Source: DAOMFB01 sp963721385
GTDB taxonomy: Bacteria > Acidobacteriota > Thermoanaerobaculia > UBA5066
Direction of reading: 5' to 3'
Assembly (NCBI GenBank): GCA_963721385.1
Contig: CAVRJB010000013.1
Span: forward strand, 372,001-436,000
Length of the DNA: 64,000 nucleotides
Shown here: positions 1 through 8,724 of the stretch, one piece after another
Position numbering within the stretch: the first letter of the stretch is position 1
Layout of the letters: each line of letters opens with the position of its first letter
Program-made: the position numbers and the translations under genes
The notes under the pieces: generated by a model
Databases searched by the model: none
What the model was told of the DNA's origin: nothing
The model's input: the letters and a program-made list of their open reading frames with translations, nothing else

Positions 1-404
1 AGGCCGCCGGGGATGAGGAACGTGTCGGTCGCCACCGTCGCGGCCTCCGCGCGGAAGAACTCCGCCAGGCCGCCCGGGTGGAGCCGGTTCGGCTTCCAGT
101 CCGCGCACATGACGGGTTCGCCGGCCTCGCAGAAGCGGCACCGGCCGCAGGCGGCGTGGTGGTGGACGAAGACGCGGTCGCCCGGGCGGAACGCCGTCAC
201 TCCCGCGCCGACGGCCGCGACGACTCCGGCCGGCTCGTGCCCGAGGACCGTCGGGGCCTTCGCTTCGACGTACCACGGCGCCAGGTCGCTGCCGCAGAGG
301 CCGACCGCCTTCATCTCGACGAGAATCTCGCCGGGCCCGATCGCGGGAACCGGCATCTCCACCACCTCGATGTCGTCGAGAGACCGGACCAGCGCGGCCT
401 TCAC
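1..404 (-). CDS. Zinc-dependent alcohol dehydrogenase-like protein (MDR family), 3' end beyond window
   Basis: This is the N-terminal 134 residues of a medium-chain dehydrogenase/reductase. The catalytic zinc motif CGSD and the GHEPAGVVAAVG block are visible, followed by the structural-zinc cysteines in CGRCRFCEAGEPVMC. The NAD(P)-binding Rossmann half lies outside the window. I chose the GTG at 404 because it forms a GTGA overlap with the stop of the dehydrogenase upstream, so the two are probably co-transcribed and translationally coupled. The substrate cannot be inferred. Two adjacent MDR genes often act on polyols or sugars, but nothing here proves that. Confidence 0.85.
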   Translation of the reverse strand, partial: MKAALVRSLDDIEVVEMPVPAIGPGEILVEMKAVGLCGSDLAPWYVEAKAPTVLGHEPAGVVAAVGAGVTAFRPGDRVFVHHHAACGRCRFCEAGEPVMCADWKPNRLHPGGLAEFFRAEAATVATDTFLIPGG

Positions 405-1384
405 GGAACCATCGCCACTTTCATCGCGCTGCCGCGCGTCACGTCGTCGAAGGCGTCGGCCCACTCGGCGAGCGGCCGCGTCGCCGTGACGATCCCCTCG
501 ACGGGAATGGCTCCCTCGGCGAGGAGCGTCAGCGCCCGGTCGGCGTCGGCCGGCGTGTAGTGGAACGAGCCGACGACGGAGACCTCCTCGTAGTGGACCC
601 GGAAGGCGTCCACCTCGACGTGGGCGCCCCGCGCCATCCCCGCGAAGAGCAGGACGGTCCCACCCCCCTCGGCGAGGGCCGGGAGCGACGAGCAGATGGC
701 CGGGTCGCCGGTGGTGTCGACGACGAGCGCGAAGCGTCGGCCCTCGGGGTGCGCCGTGAGCCGCTCGACGCCGAGCGCCTCGAACCGGGCGAGTCGCCCC
801 GTCCTCCGCCCCACGACCGAGACATGGACTCCCGCGTCGGCGAGGAGCGAGGCGAAGAGAAATGACACCGGCCCGGCGCCGATCAGGAGCGCCGTCGTCC
901 CCCGCTCGGCGCGGACCCGGCCGAGGCCGTGAACGACGGAGGCGAGCGGGTCGAGCAGCGCCGCCCCCTCCCACGACACGCAGGCCGGGACCCGCTTGAC
1001 GCCGCGCGACACGATCCGTCCCGGGACGCGGAGCCGTTCGGCGAACGCTCCCCAGAGCGGCTCGGCGAAGGCCGACTCGCAGAGGTTGCCGCGCCGAGCG
1101 CGACAGGCGTCGCACGCGCCGCAGGGCGCGGTGACGGCCGAGGTGACGCGCTCCCCCGGCGCGAACGGGGCGCCTTCGCCGACGGCCTCGACGACCCCGG
1201 AGAACTCGTGGCCGAGGGTCAGGGGAAACGGGATCTTCGGGTGACCCCGCCGGAAGAGCTTCAGGTCGGTGCCGCAGGTCAGGGCCGCGGTGACGCGGAC
1301 GACGATCTCCCCCGGCCCCGGAACGGGGTCCGGAACCTGCCGGAGGGACGCCACGCCGGGACCCGTGCAGACGAGCGCGCGCAT
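401..1384 (-). CDS. Zinc-binding alcohol/polyol dehydrogenase (MDR family)
   Basis: This is a 327-residue cytosolic medium-chain dehydrogenase. Catalytic zinc ligands are Cys37 (CGTD) and His59-Glu60 (GHE). The structural zinc lobe has cysteines near 88, 91, 94 and 102 (CGACDACRARRGNLC). The Rossmann fold begins near residue 167 with LIGAGPVSF. Length is slightly below the usual 340-350. Family members oxidise secondary alcohols, polyols or threonine with NAD(P). The specific substrate is unknown. It is followed with a 4-base GTGA overlap by a second MDR gene, so the pair likely acts in one pathway. The ATG at 1384 is the only start that keeps the conserved N-terminal strand. Confidence 0.88.
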   Translation of the reverse strand: MRALVCTGPGVASLRQVPDPVPGPGEIVVRVTAALTCGTDLKLFRRGHPKIPFPLTLGHEFSGVVEAVGEGAPFAPGERVTSAVTAPCGACDACRARRGNLCESAFAEPLWGAFAERLRVPGRIVSRGVKRVPACVSWEGAALLDPLASVVHGLGRVRAERGTTALLIGAGPVSFLFASLLADAGVHVSVVGRRTGRLARFEALGVERLTAHPEGRRFALVVDTTGDPAICSSLPALAEGGGTVLLFAGMARGAHVEVDAFRVHYEEVSVVGSFHYTPADADRALTLLAEGAIPVEGIVTATRPLAEWADAFDDVTRGSAMKVAMVP

Positions 1385-1403
1385 CCTTCGAAGGGTACCA
1401 GCG

Positions 1404-4400
1404 TCAGGTCGGGAGCTCGTCCTCGACGACGTCCGCGTAGAACTCCGCCGCGCGGCGGCGCGCCGCCCACCCCTCCACGATCTCGTAGAGGGTCGGAAGG
1501 ACGATGAGCGTCAGGAGCATCGAGGTGACGACTCCCCCGATCACGACGCTCGCGAGCGGGCGCTGGACCTCGGACCCGGCGCCGCTCGACAGGGCCATCG
1601 GCACGAACCCAAGCGCCGCGACGAGGGCCGTCATCAGGACGGGCTTCAGCCGCATGGCCGCGGCGCCGACGATGGCAGGCCGGAGCGAGGCCCCTTCCTC
1701 GCGCCGCCGGTTGATCGCCGTCACCAGGACGACGCCGTTCAGCACCGCGACGCCGAAGAGGGCGATGAACCCGACCGACGCCGAGAGGCTCAGGTTCAGC
1801 CCGCGCAGCCAGAGGGCGCCGATGCCGCCGACGAGGGCGAACGGAACGTTCACCAGGACGAGCGCCGCCTGCCTGACCTTCCCGAACGTGACGAAGAGCA
1901 GCAGGAAGATGATGGCGAGCGAGAGCGGGATGACGACGAAGAGCCTCCGGGTCGCGCGTTCCTGGTTCTCGAACTGCCCGCCCCATTCGAGGTGGTACCC
2001 CGCCGGGAGCGGCACGGCGCGCCCGATCCGCTCCTTCGCCTCCGACACGAAGCTCCCGATGTCGCGCCCGCGCACGTTGGTTTGGACCACGAGCCGCCGC
2101 TGCCCCGATTCGTGGTTGATCGCCTCGGCTCCCCGGACCGTCGTCACGCGGGCCACCTTGCCGACCGGGATCCTCTCGCCGCCCGGCGCCGAGAGGAGGA
2201 GCGCCTCGAGAGCCGCCCGGTCCGCCCGCAGCGCCTCCGGGAACCGCAGGAGGACGCCGAAGCGGCGGGGTCCGTCGAGGACCTCCGTGGCGGTCAGGCC
2301 GCCGACCGCGGTCTCGACGACCTGACGGAGATCCGAGACGTTGAGCCCGTAACGTGCCATCGCCTCGCGGTCGACGTCGATCTGGATCTGTGCCGCTCCG
2401 GTGAGGGTCTCGACCTGCAGGTCGGCCGCGCCGCGCACCGGCTCGATCGCGCGCCGCACGTCCTCGCCGAGCTTCTCGAGGACCTCGGCGTCGGGGCCGA
2501 AGACTTTGACGGCCACGTCGGCCTTCACTCCCGAGACGACCTCGTCGAGGCGCATCGCCATGGGCTGCGTGAAGTTGGTGGAGAGCCCCGGCATCTCCGC
2601 GAGCGCCGCCGCCATCTTGTCGATGAGCTGCTCCTTCGTCCGGCCGGATCTCCATGCCTCCCGCGGGTGGAGGACGACGTAGACGTCGCCCTGGTAGATC
2701 CCCATCGCCTCGGTCGCGACGTCGGGGCGCCCGATCTTGGTGACGACCGACCGGACCTCGGGAAAGCGCATCAGGATCTGCTCGACGCGCGTCGAGATGG
2801 CGGCGGATTCGGCGAGGGAGACAGACGGGAGCTTGCGGGTCTCGATCAGGATCGACCCCTCGTCGAGTCGCGGCATGAACTCGGACCCGAGAAACGGGAT
2901 CGAAGCGATCGCCGCGGCGACGACGGCCAGCGCCACCGAAAGGGTCCGTCCCCGGCGGCTCATGGCGTCGTCGAGGTGGGAGAGGTACGTCCGGCGCAGT
3001 TTCAGGAACCACCCTTCGGAATGGCCGCCCGGGGCCGTCGGGAGCACCAGCGAGGCGAGAACGGGCACGGCGGTCAGCGCGAGCGCGAGTGCCCCGAGCA
3101 GCGCCGAGCAGACGGTGATCGCCATCGGGCGGAACATCTTTCCCTCGAGCCCCTCGAGGGTGAAGATCGGGAGGTAGACCGCGATGATGATGAGGACGCC
3201 GAAGAGGATCGGGCGCGCGACGTCCGTTGCGGCCGAGGTGAAGAGGGCGCCCCGGCCCCCCCGACCGCGGGCGGCCTCCTCGCCCTGCTCTTCGCGCTTC
3301 CGGATGATGTTCTCGACCATGACGACAGCCCCGTCGACGATGAGGCCGAAGTCGATCGCGCCGAGCGACATGAGGTTCGCCGAAACCCCGAAGACCTTCA
3401 TCCCGAGGAACCCGACCAGCATCGCGGCCGGGATCACCCACGCGACGAGCAGCGCCGCCCGGAGGTCGCGGAGGAAGAAGAAGAGGACGAGGAAGACGAG
3501 GAGCGAGCCTTCGAGGAGGTTCTTGCGGACGGTGTGCGAGGTCCGGTCGATGACCTCCGTCTGGTCGTAGAAGGGGACGATCGAGAGCCCTTTCGGCAGG
3601 CTCTGCTCGATCTCCTTCACCCGCGCCTTCACCCGTCCGGCGACGGTCTTCCCGTTCTCCCCTTTCAGCATGATGACCATGCCGGCGACCGACTCCCCCT
3701 TCCCGTCGCGCGTCACCGCGCCGTGCCGGGGCATCGCGCCGACGCTCACCTCCGCGACGTCGCCGACGAAGACGGGCACGCCGTCCACGGCGGCCACGAC
3801 GACCCGTCTCAGGTCCTCGACGCCGCGGACGAGGCCCACGCCGCGGACGGTGAAGCGTTCGGAGCGGTGCTCGAGGAACCCGCCCGAGAAAGAGGCGTTG
3901 TTTTCCGCGAGCGACTCGAACACCTGGCGCAGCGACAGGCCGTACTTCTCCAGCCGCTGCGGATCCACGATGACGTGGAACTGCTTCGTGAGGCCGCCCC
4001 AGGAGTTCAGCTCGGAGACGCCCGCCACGGACCGGAGGCGCGCCCGGATCTCCCAGTCCTGGAGGGTCTTCTTCTCCATCAGGTCGGCGCCGTCTCCCTC
4101 GACGAGGTACTGGTAGATCTCGCCGAAGGCGGTGGCCACCGGCCCGAGGGTCGGCTCGAGCTCCTGCGGGATCCGTCCGCGCGCCTCGGCCAGCCGCTCG
4201 GTCACGAGCTGGCGCGCGTACCAGAGCGGCACCCGGTCCTCGAAGACGACGGTGACCATCGAGAGGCCGAATTTCGAAAGGGACCGGACCTCCGTCGCCC
4301 CGGGAGCCCCCGTCAGCGCCGTCTCGACCGGATAGGTGACGCGCTGCTCCACCTCGATCGCCGCCAGGCCCGGCGCCTCGGTCACGACGACGACCTGGTT

Positions 4401-4538
4401 GTTCGTCAGGTCCGGGAAGGCCTCCACGCCGATCTCGCGAAAGGCCCAGAACCCCGCGGCCATGAGGCCGGCCAGGCAGAGAAGGACGAAGACTCTCTGC
4501 CGGAGCGATGCCGCGACGAGCCGCTCGACGAGGCCCAT
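1404..4538 (-). CDS. czcA: Heavy-metal RND efflux pump inner-membrane permease (CzcA/CusA family)
   Basis: At 1044 residues this has the full length of an HME-RND pump. It starts with a TM helix after MGLVERLVAASLRQRVF and contains the typical EAFPDLTNNQV segment, two large periplasmic loops and two blocks of TM helices. The TM4 motif DFGLIVDGAVVMVE (about residue 400) carries the Asp, Asp and Glu that CzcA-type (Co/Zn/Cd) pumps use. Copper-type CusA differs there, so a divalent Zn/Co/Cd/Ni substrate is favoured. It uses the proton gradient to move metal from periplasm or cytoplasm to the outer-membrane channel. It starts 1 base after the adaptor gene stop, giving the order czcC-czcB-czcA. 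No frameshift is seen. Confidence 0.93.
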   Translation of the reverse strand: MGLVERLVAASLRQRVFVLLCLAGLMAAGFWAFREIGVEAFPDLTNNQVVVVTEAPGLAAIEVEQRVTYPVETALTGAPGATEVRSLSKFGLSMVTVVFEDRVPLWYARQLVTERLAEARGRIPQELEPTLGPVATAFGEIYQYLVEGDGADLMEKKTLQDWEIRARLRSVAGVSELNSWGGLTKQFHVIVDPQRLEKYGLSLRQVFESLAENNASFSGGFLEHRSERFTVRGVGLVRGVEDLRRVVVAAVDGVPVFVGDVAEVSVGAMPRHGAVTRDGKGESVAGMVIMLKGENGKTVAGRVKARVKEIEQSLPKGLSIVPFYDQTEVIDRTSHTVRKNLLEGSLLVFLVLFFFLRDLRAALLVAWVIPAAMLVGFLGMKVFGVSANLMSLGAIDFGLIVDGAVVMVENIIRKREEQGEEAARGRGGRGALFTSAATDVARPILFGVLIIIAVYLPIFTLEGLEGKMFRPMAITVCSALLGALALALTAVPVLASLVLPTAPGGHSEGWFLKLRRTYLSHLDDAMSRRGRTLSVALAVVAAAIASIPFLGSEFMPRLDEGSILIETRKLPSVSLAESAAISTRVEQILMRFPEVRSVVTKIGRPDVATEAMGIYQGDVYVVLHPREAWRSGRTKEQLIDKMAAALAEMPGLSTNFTQPMAMRLDEVVSGVKADVAVKVFGPDAEVLEKLGEDVRRAIEPVRGAADLQVETLTGAAQIQIDVDREAMARYGLNVSDLRQVVETAVGGLTATEVLDGPRRFGVLLRFPEALRADRAALEALLLSAPGGERIPVGKVARVTTVRGAEAINHESGQRRLVVQTNVRGRDIGSFVSEAKERIGRAVPLPAGYHLEWGGQFENQERATRRLFVVIPLSLAIIFLLLFVTFGKVRQAALVLVNVPFALVGGIGALWLRGLNLSLSASVGFIALFGVAVLNGVVLVTAINRRREEGASLRPAIVGAAAMRLKPVLMTALVAALGFVPMALSSGAGSEVQRPLASVVIGGVVTSMLLTLIVLPTLYEIVEGWAARRRAAEFYADVVEDELPT

Positions 4539-4539
4539 C

Positions 4540-5814
4540 TCAGCCGCCCTCGGGCCCCGAGCCCTTCAGCAGCTCCGACTTGAGGAGGAAGCTCCCGTCC
4601 GACGCGACCGCCTCCCCCTCCCGCAGCCCGGAGACGACCTCCACCCACCCGTCCGTATCAGCGCCGACCGTCACCTCCCGCCGCGCGAAGCGGCCTGCGG
4701 TCCCGGCCACGAAGACGACGGTCTTCCCGTCCATCTCCTGCACGGCGCGCGAGGGAACGGCGAGGATCGAGCGCGGGGCGGCCTCGCCCATCGCGATGGA
4801 GGCGTACATCTCGGGCTTCAGGCGCCCGCCCGGATTCGGCACCTGGCAGCGTACGGTGACGCGGCGCGTCTTCGGGTTGACGGCGTCTCCCACGAAGGCC
4901 ACGCGCCCCCGGAAGACCTCGCCCGGCCAGGCCGACACGCGGACCTCCGCCGTCTCCCCGGCGCGCACGAGAGGGAGCTTCGTCTCGTCGATCTCCGCGA
5001 GGGCCCAGAGGTTCGCGAGGTCGCTGACGACAAAGAGCGGCGCTCCCGGAGTGACCGCCGTCCCGGTCGTGACCTTCTTGTCGAGGACGACGCCGGCGAA
5101 CGGCGCCCTCACCGGGATCTCCTCGCCTTTCTCGCCCGTGGGATCCTCTCCCGACGTGATCCCCAGGTGCTCGAGGGCCTCCTCGGACCGACGCACCTCC
5201 GTCCCCGCCCGGTCCAGCTCCTCCGCGGCCGCCACCCGGTCGGCCTCGGCGCGCTGCCGCTCCTGGAGCGAGAGGGCCTTGGCCTCGAGCAGCCGACTCG
5301 CGCGCTCCGCCGAGAGTTTCGCGTACTCGAGCTCGGTTTCCCGCCGCCGGCGCTCGGCGATCGCCTTGCGGTAGTCCGCCCAGGCGTCGTGGACGACGTG
5401 GCTATGGAGGTTGGCCAGCCTCTGCCCCGCGGCCACCCGATTTCCTACCTCGGCCATCACGACGGTGACGACCCCTTCCACGAGCGAGCCGATCCGCGCC
5501 GTCCGGGCCTCGTCGACGGCGAGGACGCCCGGAGCCTCGAGCCGGTCGGAACGCGTCAGCCGCTTCACCGTCTCGACCGCGACGCCGGCGTCCTTCCGCG
5601 CCGCCTCGCCGAGGACGACCGAGCCCTCCTCGGCAGACTTCACGGGCGCCACCTCGGGCGCCGTCCGGGTCAGCCACCGGACGAGGACGACCACGGGAAC
5701 GAGGAGGATCAGGAGGACGACGACGAGGCGCGGGAGCCTGCGCGGGACGTGCCCCTGGTGGCGCCGGAGGAACGCGCGGAACCGGGACGGCTCGTGTTCG
5801 GGAACGTCGCTCAC
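4540..5814 (-). CDS. czcB: Periplasmic adaptor (membrane fusion protein) of the metal RND pump
   Basis: This is a 424-residue HlyD/CzcB-like adaptor. A single TM anchor spans residues about 19-40, then a lipoyl/barrel-sandwich half (EGVVTVVMAEVGNRVAAGQ), a long helical hairpin rich in Glu, Arg and Ala (about 125-195), the second lipoyl half (VRAPFAGVVLDKKVTTGTAV) and a beta-barrel with a membrane-proximal domain. It links the inner-membrane pump to the TolC-like channel and may hand over metal. I chose the GTG at 5814 because it overlaps the upstream TolC-family stop as GTGA. The same frame stays open far upstream, but that part is only a shadow of the neighbouring gene. Confidence 0.9.
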   Translation of the reverse strand: MSDVPEHEPSRFRAFLRRHQGHVPRRLPRLVVVLLILLVPVVVLVRWLTRTAPEVAPVKSAEEGSVVLGEAARKDAGVAVETVKRLTRSDRLEAPGVLAVDEARTARIGSLVEGVVTVVMAEVGNRVAAGQRLANLHSHVVHDAWADYRKAIAERRRRETELEYAKLSAERASRLLEAKALSLQERQRAEADRVAAAEELDRAGTEVRRSEEALEHLGITSGEDPTGEKGEEIPVRAPFAGVVLDKKVTTGTAVTPGAPLFVVSDLANLWALAEIDETKLPLVRAGETAEVRVSAWPGEVFRGRVAFVGDAVNPKTRRVTVRCQVPNPGGRLKPEMYASIAMGEAAPRSILAVPSRAVQEMDGKTVVFVAGTAGRFARREVTVGADTDGWVEVVSGLREGEAVASDGSFLLKSELLKGSGPEGG

Positions 5815-7073
5815 GGAATCGCCTCCTCTCCGAGCGACAGGCGCACGTCGGCGGCGCTCAGGATCGCGTCGGCGGTCAGGTCGAGGGCCTCCCGGCGGGC
5901 GTCGAGGAACAGGCGCTGGGCGTCCAGAAAGCGAAGGACGTCCGAGGCGCCCTCCCGGAACGCGACGCTCGCCGCCTCGCGGGCTCCGTCGGCGGGACGG
6001 ACCAGGTCCTCCTCCACGGTGAGGGCGCGCGCCCGCAGCTCGCGGGCCGCCTCGATCCGCGCCGCGGCGCCCGCGAGGAGCCGCGCCTCGACGGCCGCCA
6101 GCTCCGCCCGGGCGGCCCGTTCCTCGGCCTCGGCGCGGACGACATTCCCGGCGTTGGCGTCGAAGAGCGGGAGCGGGATCACGAGCGCCGCGGTCCCCGT
6201 GTCGAGACCGAAGCTCCGCTCGTAGCCGGCGGTGAGGCCGACCGTCGGGACTCGCCGCGCCCTCTCCAGCCGCGCGGCCTCGCGCGCCTGCACGACGCGG
6301 GCCCGCGCCGCCGAGACCTCGGGACGCCTTTCGAGCGCCGCCCGGGCGAGAGACTCGGCGTCGCCCTCCGGCACGCCCGGTAGCACCGGCGGGACGAGCC
6401 GCGAGGCCGCGACCGGCGCGGGCTCCCCGAGGAGCGCCGCCAGCAGCCGGAGCTCGCGGTCCCGCTCGAGCCGGACTCTCAGGAGGGCTTCCTCCGCCCG
6501 GGCCAGCTCGGCCCGGAAGCGGAGGAGGTCCGCCTCGGCCGACCACCCCTCCGCCACGCGCCGGCCCATCATCGCCACGATCTCCGAGAGGCTGGCGCGG
6601 CTCTTCTCGAGCGCGCCCGCGAGGGAGGAGGCCCGGAAGGCCGCAAGGTAGCACCGCGCGGCCTCCAGGGTCACCTCGTGACGTACTCGTTCCGCGTCGG
6701 ACGCCGACGCCTCGCGCGCGGCGGCCGCTTCCGCGGTGCGCGCCGAGCGCTTCGCTCCCAGCTCGAACGGCTGCGTGAACGTCGCGAAGAAATCGATGTT
6801 GTCCCAGCGGGGCGTCGGACGGTCGGCGTGGAAGTTCCAGTTCTCGACCCGCACCTCGGCGGCCGGATTCGGAAGGCGACCCGCCTGGTGCGCCGCGCCG
6901 GCGGAAGCGGCGACCCGGTCGCGCGCGGCGCCGAGGAGCGGCGAAACGGCCGAAGCCTGCCGGACGGCGTCGGCAAGGGTGAGGCTGCCGGCAGGAGGAG
7001 CGTCGGCGCGCAGCGCTCCCGCGGCCGCGATCACGACGGGCAGACTCGCGAGAATGCGCGCAATAGGCTGCAT
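5811..7073 (-). CDS. czcC: TolC-family outer-membrane efflux channel (CzcC-like)
   Basis: This is a 420-residue outer-membrane factor with a signal peptide (residues about 1-23) and two repeated helical OEP domains rich in Ala, Arg and Glu. The first repeat starts near LTLADAVRQASAVSPLL and the second near EGDAESLARAALERRPEVSAARA. The region GYERSFGLDTGTAALVIPLP matches the beta-barrel strand segment typical of the family. It forms the trimeric tunnel through which the RND pump expels metal. It is the first gene of the czcCBA operon and is transcribed divergently from a cation diffusion facilitator. Confidence 0.9.
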   Translation of the reverse strand: MQPIARILASLPVVIAAAGALRADAPPAGSLTLADAVRQASAVSPLLGAARDRVAASAGAAHQAGRLPNPAAEVRVENWNFHADRPTPRWDNIDFFATFTQPFELGAKRSARTAEAAAAREASASDAERVRHEVTLEAARCYLAAFRASSLAGALEKSRASLSEIVAMMGRRVAEGWSAEADLLRFRAELARAEEALLRVRLERDRELRLLAALLGEPAPVAASRLVPPVLPGVPEGDAESLARAALERRPEVSAARARVVQAREAARLERARRVPTVGLTAGYERSFGLDTGTAALVIPLPLFDANAGNVVRAEAEERAARAELAAVEARLLAGAAARIEAARELRARALTVEEDLVRPADGAREAASVAFREGASDVLRFLDAQRLFLDARREALDLTADAILSAADVRLSLGEEAIP

Positions 7074-7205
7074 CGAGACCTTGGCGGGCCAACCCTCCCC
7101 CCCAAAAATAGCGGCCCCGGCCGGCAGTGGAATGAGTCATGTGCATCGGAGGACTCCCCGGCTCGAACCTTGACGGCGGTCTCGGGGCGGCCTCAGTCTC
7201 GCGCG
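7074..7205. promoter_or_regulatory. Divergent intergenic region between czcCBA and the CDF transporter
   Basis: These 132 bases separate two divergently transcribed metal-efflux units and must hold both promoters. No convincing sigma-70 hexamers or clear regulator dyad could be identified, and no MerR-, ArsR- or two-component regulator gene lies beside it. The call is based on layout only. Confidence 0.4.
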
Positions 7206-8153
7206 GTGATCGACCCCCCGTCCGCGCCGCGCCCGACCGCGGGCCCGAGCGCCCCGACCTACGCGCTCCTCTCCGTTGCGACGGCGCTGGTCACGATCGC
7301 GCTCAAGCTCACCGCGTGGAAGCTGACGGGCTCGGTCGGCCTCCTCTCGGACGCCATCGAGTCGTTCGTGAATCTCCTCGCGGCGCTCGTAGCCTTCTGG
7401 GCGCTCACGGTGGCGAAGAGGCCCGCAGACCCCGAGCACGCCTTCGGGCACACGAAGGCCGAGTACCTCGCGAGCGGTTTCGAGGGAATGGCAATCATCG
7501 CAGCCGCGGCCGGCATCGCCGCCGCCGCCATCGACCGGCTCAGTCACCTGCAGCCACTCACCGACGTCGGCCTCGGCCTCCTCGTCTCGGTCGCGGCGTC
7601 GGTCCTGAACGGCGTCGTGGCGCTCGTCCTCCTTCGCGCCTCGCGCCGGCTCGACTCGATCACGCTCCGGGCCGATGGCTGGCACCTCCTGACCGACGTC
7701 TGGACCTCGGCCGGCGTCCTCGTCGGCGTCGGCCTCGTCTGGGCGACGGGATGGCTCGTCCTCGACCCCGTCGTCGCCCTTCTCGTCGCGGCGAACATCG
7801 TCTGGACCGGGATGAAGCTCCTCCACGAGACCGGCCACGGCCTCCTCGACCGCGCCCTGAACGAGGAGGACCTGGGCAAGATCGAGGCGGTGATCGCCGG
7901 CTTCCGGACGCGCGGCGTCGAGTTCCACGAGCTCCGGACCCGCGCCGCCGGCCCGCGCCGCTTCGTCCAGATGCACGTCCTCGTCCCGGGAAGCTGGTCG
8001 GTCCAGAAGGGGCACGACCTGCTCGAGGAGGTCGAAGCGGCCCTCGTCGCCATCCTCCCCGGCGCGTCGGTCATCACCCACCTCGAGCCGCTCGAGGACC
8101 CGGCGTCGTGGAACGACGTGGGGCTGGACCGTTCGTCCCGGTCGGGGACCTGA
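7206..8153 (+). CDS. Cation diffusion facilitator family transporter
   Basis: This is a 315-residue CDF protein with six predicted TM helices (first at about residue 20) and a C-terminal cytoplasmic ferredoxin-like domain ending near THLEPLEDP. The TM5 metal site has His160 and Asp164 (ADGWHLLTD). The TM2 half reads SDAIESFVN, so the usual His/Asp and Asp are replaced by Glu52 and Asn56, an unusual pairing. The family exchanges Zn, Fe, Mn, Co or Cd for protons across the inner membrane. The GTG at 7206 is the best in-frame start, but it lacks a good ribosome site, so the N-terminus is uncertain. Its place opposite czcCBA supports a metal-resistance role. Confidence 0.88.
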   Translation: MIDPPSAPRPTAGPSAPTYALLSVATALVTIALKLTAWKLTGSVGLLSDAIESFVNLLAALVAFWALTVAKRPADPEHAFGHTKAEYLASGFEGMAIIAAAAGIAAAAIDRLSHLQPLTDVGLGLLVSVAASVLNGVVALVLLRASRRLDSITLRADGWHLLTDVWTSAGVLVGVGLVWATGWLVLDPVVALLVAANIVWTGMKLLHETGHGLLDRALNEEDLGKIEAVIAGFRTRGVEFHELRTRAAGPRRFVQMHVLVPGSWSVQKGHDLLEEVEAALVAILPGASVITHLEPLEDPASWNDVGLDRSSRSGT

Positions 8154-8218
8154 CGACCTGTTCTGGCGAGTGCCCGGGTTCCCAGCGTCATAGCGAATCT
8201 CTCGAACGGAGGGGCACG

Positions 8219-8707
8219 ATGGCCAGGAGCTCAATCGACGCTTTTCGGAAGCACCTTGCGAGGGCCCTCGACTGGGAAGACGCCCACGTCGGGTTCGACG
8301 CGGCGGTGAGGGATCTGCCAGCCGCGCTCCGCGGGAAGAGGCCCAAAGGTTTCCCGCATTCTCCGTGGGAGCTGCTCGAGCACCTCCGGCTCGCGCAGCG
8401 GGACCTGCTGGACTTCTGCGTGAACCCCGACTACGTCGCGGGGAGGTTTCCGGACGACTACTGGCCCAAGAGCCCGCGTCCGCCGAAGGCGAGGAGCTGG
8501 AGCGAGAGCGTGGCGGCCTTTCGGGCGGACCGCGAAGATCTCAAGGAGCTCGTCTCAGATTCGAAGCGCGACCTGATGGCACGCATTCCGCACGGCCAAG
8601 GGCAGACCTACCTTCGCTCGATCCTCCTCGTGATCGACCATGGCGCCTATCACGTTGGTCAGCTCGTGATGGTGCGGAAGCTCCTTCGGGCCTGGCCGCG
8701 CGCCTGA
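8219..8707 (+). CDS. DinB-like putative metal-dependent four-helix protein
   Basis: This is a 162-residue DinB/YfiT-type protein. The likely metal ligands are His55 (WELLEHL) and His141 and His145 (DHGAYHVGQLV), which match the three-His pattern of the fold. Members include thiol-S-transferases (bacillithiol or mycothiol) and uncharacterised stress proteins. Substrate cannot be told here. The ATG at 8219 has a GGAGGGG site 5-6 bases upstream. It lies 65 bases after the CDF gene on the same strand and may be read with it. Confidence 0.85.
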   Translation: MARSSIDAFRKHLARALDWEDAHVGFDAAVRDLPAALRGKRPKGFPHSPWELLEHLRLAQRDLLDFCVNPDYVAGRFPDDYWPKSPRPPKARSWSESVAAFRADREDLKELVSDSKRDLMARIPHGQGQTYLRSILLVIDHGAYHVGQLVMVRKLLRAWPRA

Positions 8708-8724
8708 ACCCAGGGGAGCTCAGC

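Noticed and set aside
1269..4583. Open frame of over 1100 codons on the plus strand opposite czcA
   Set aside because: It is a GC-rich antisense shadow: almost only Arg, Asp, Glu, Gly, Pro and His, no domain, and it covers a clearly conserved pump gene.
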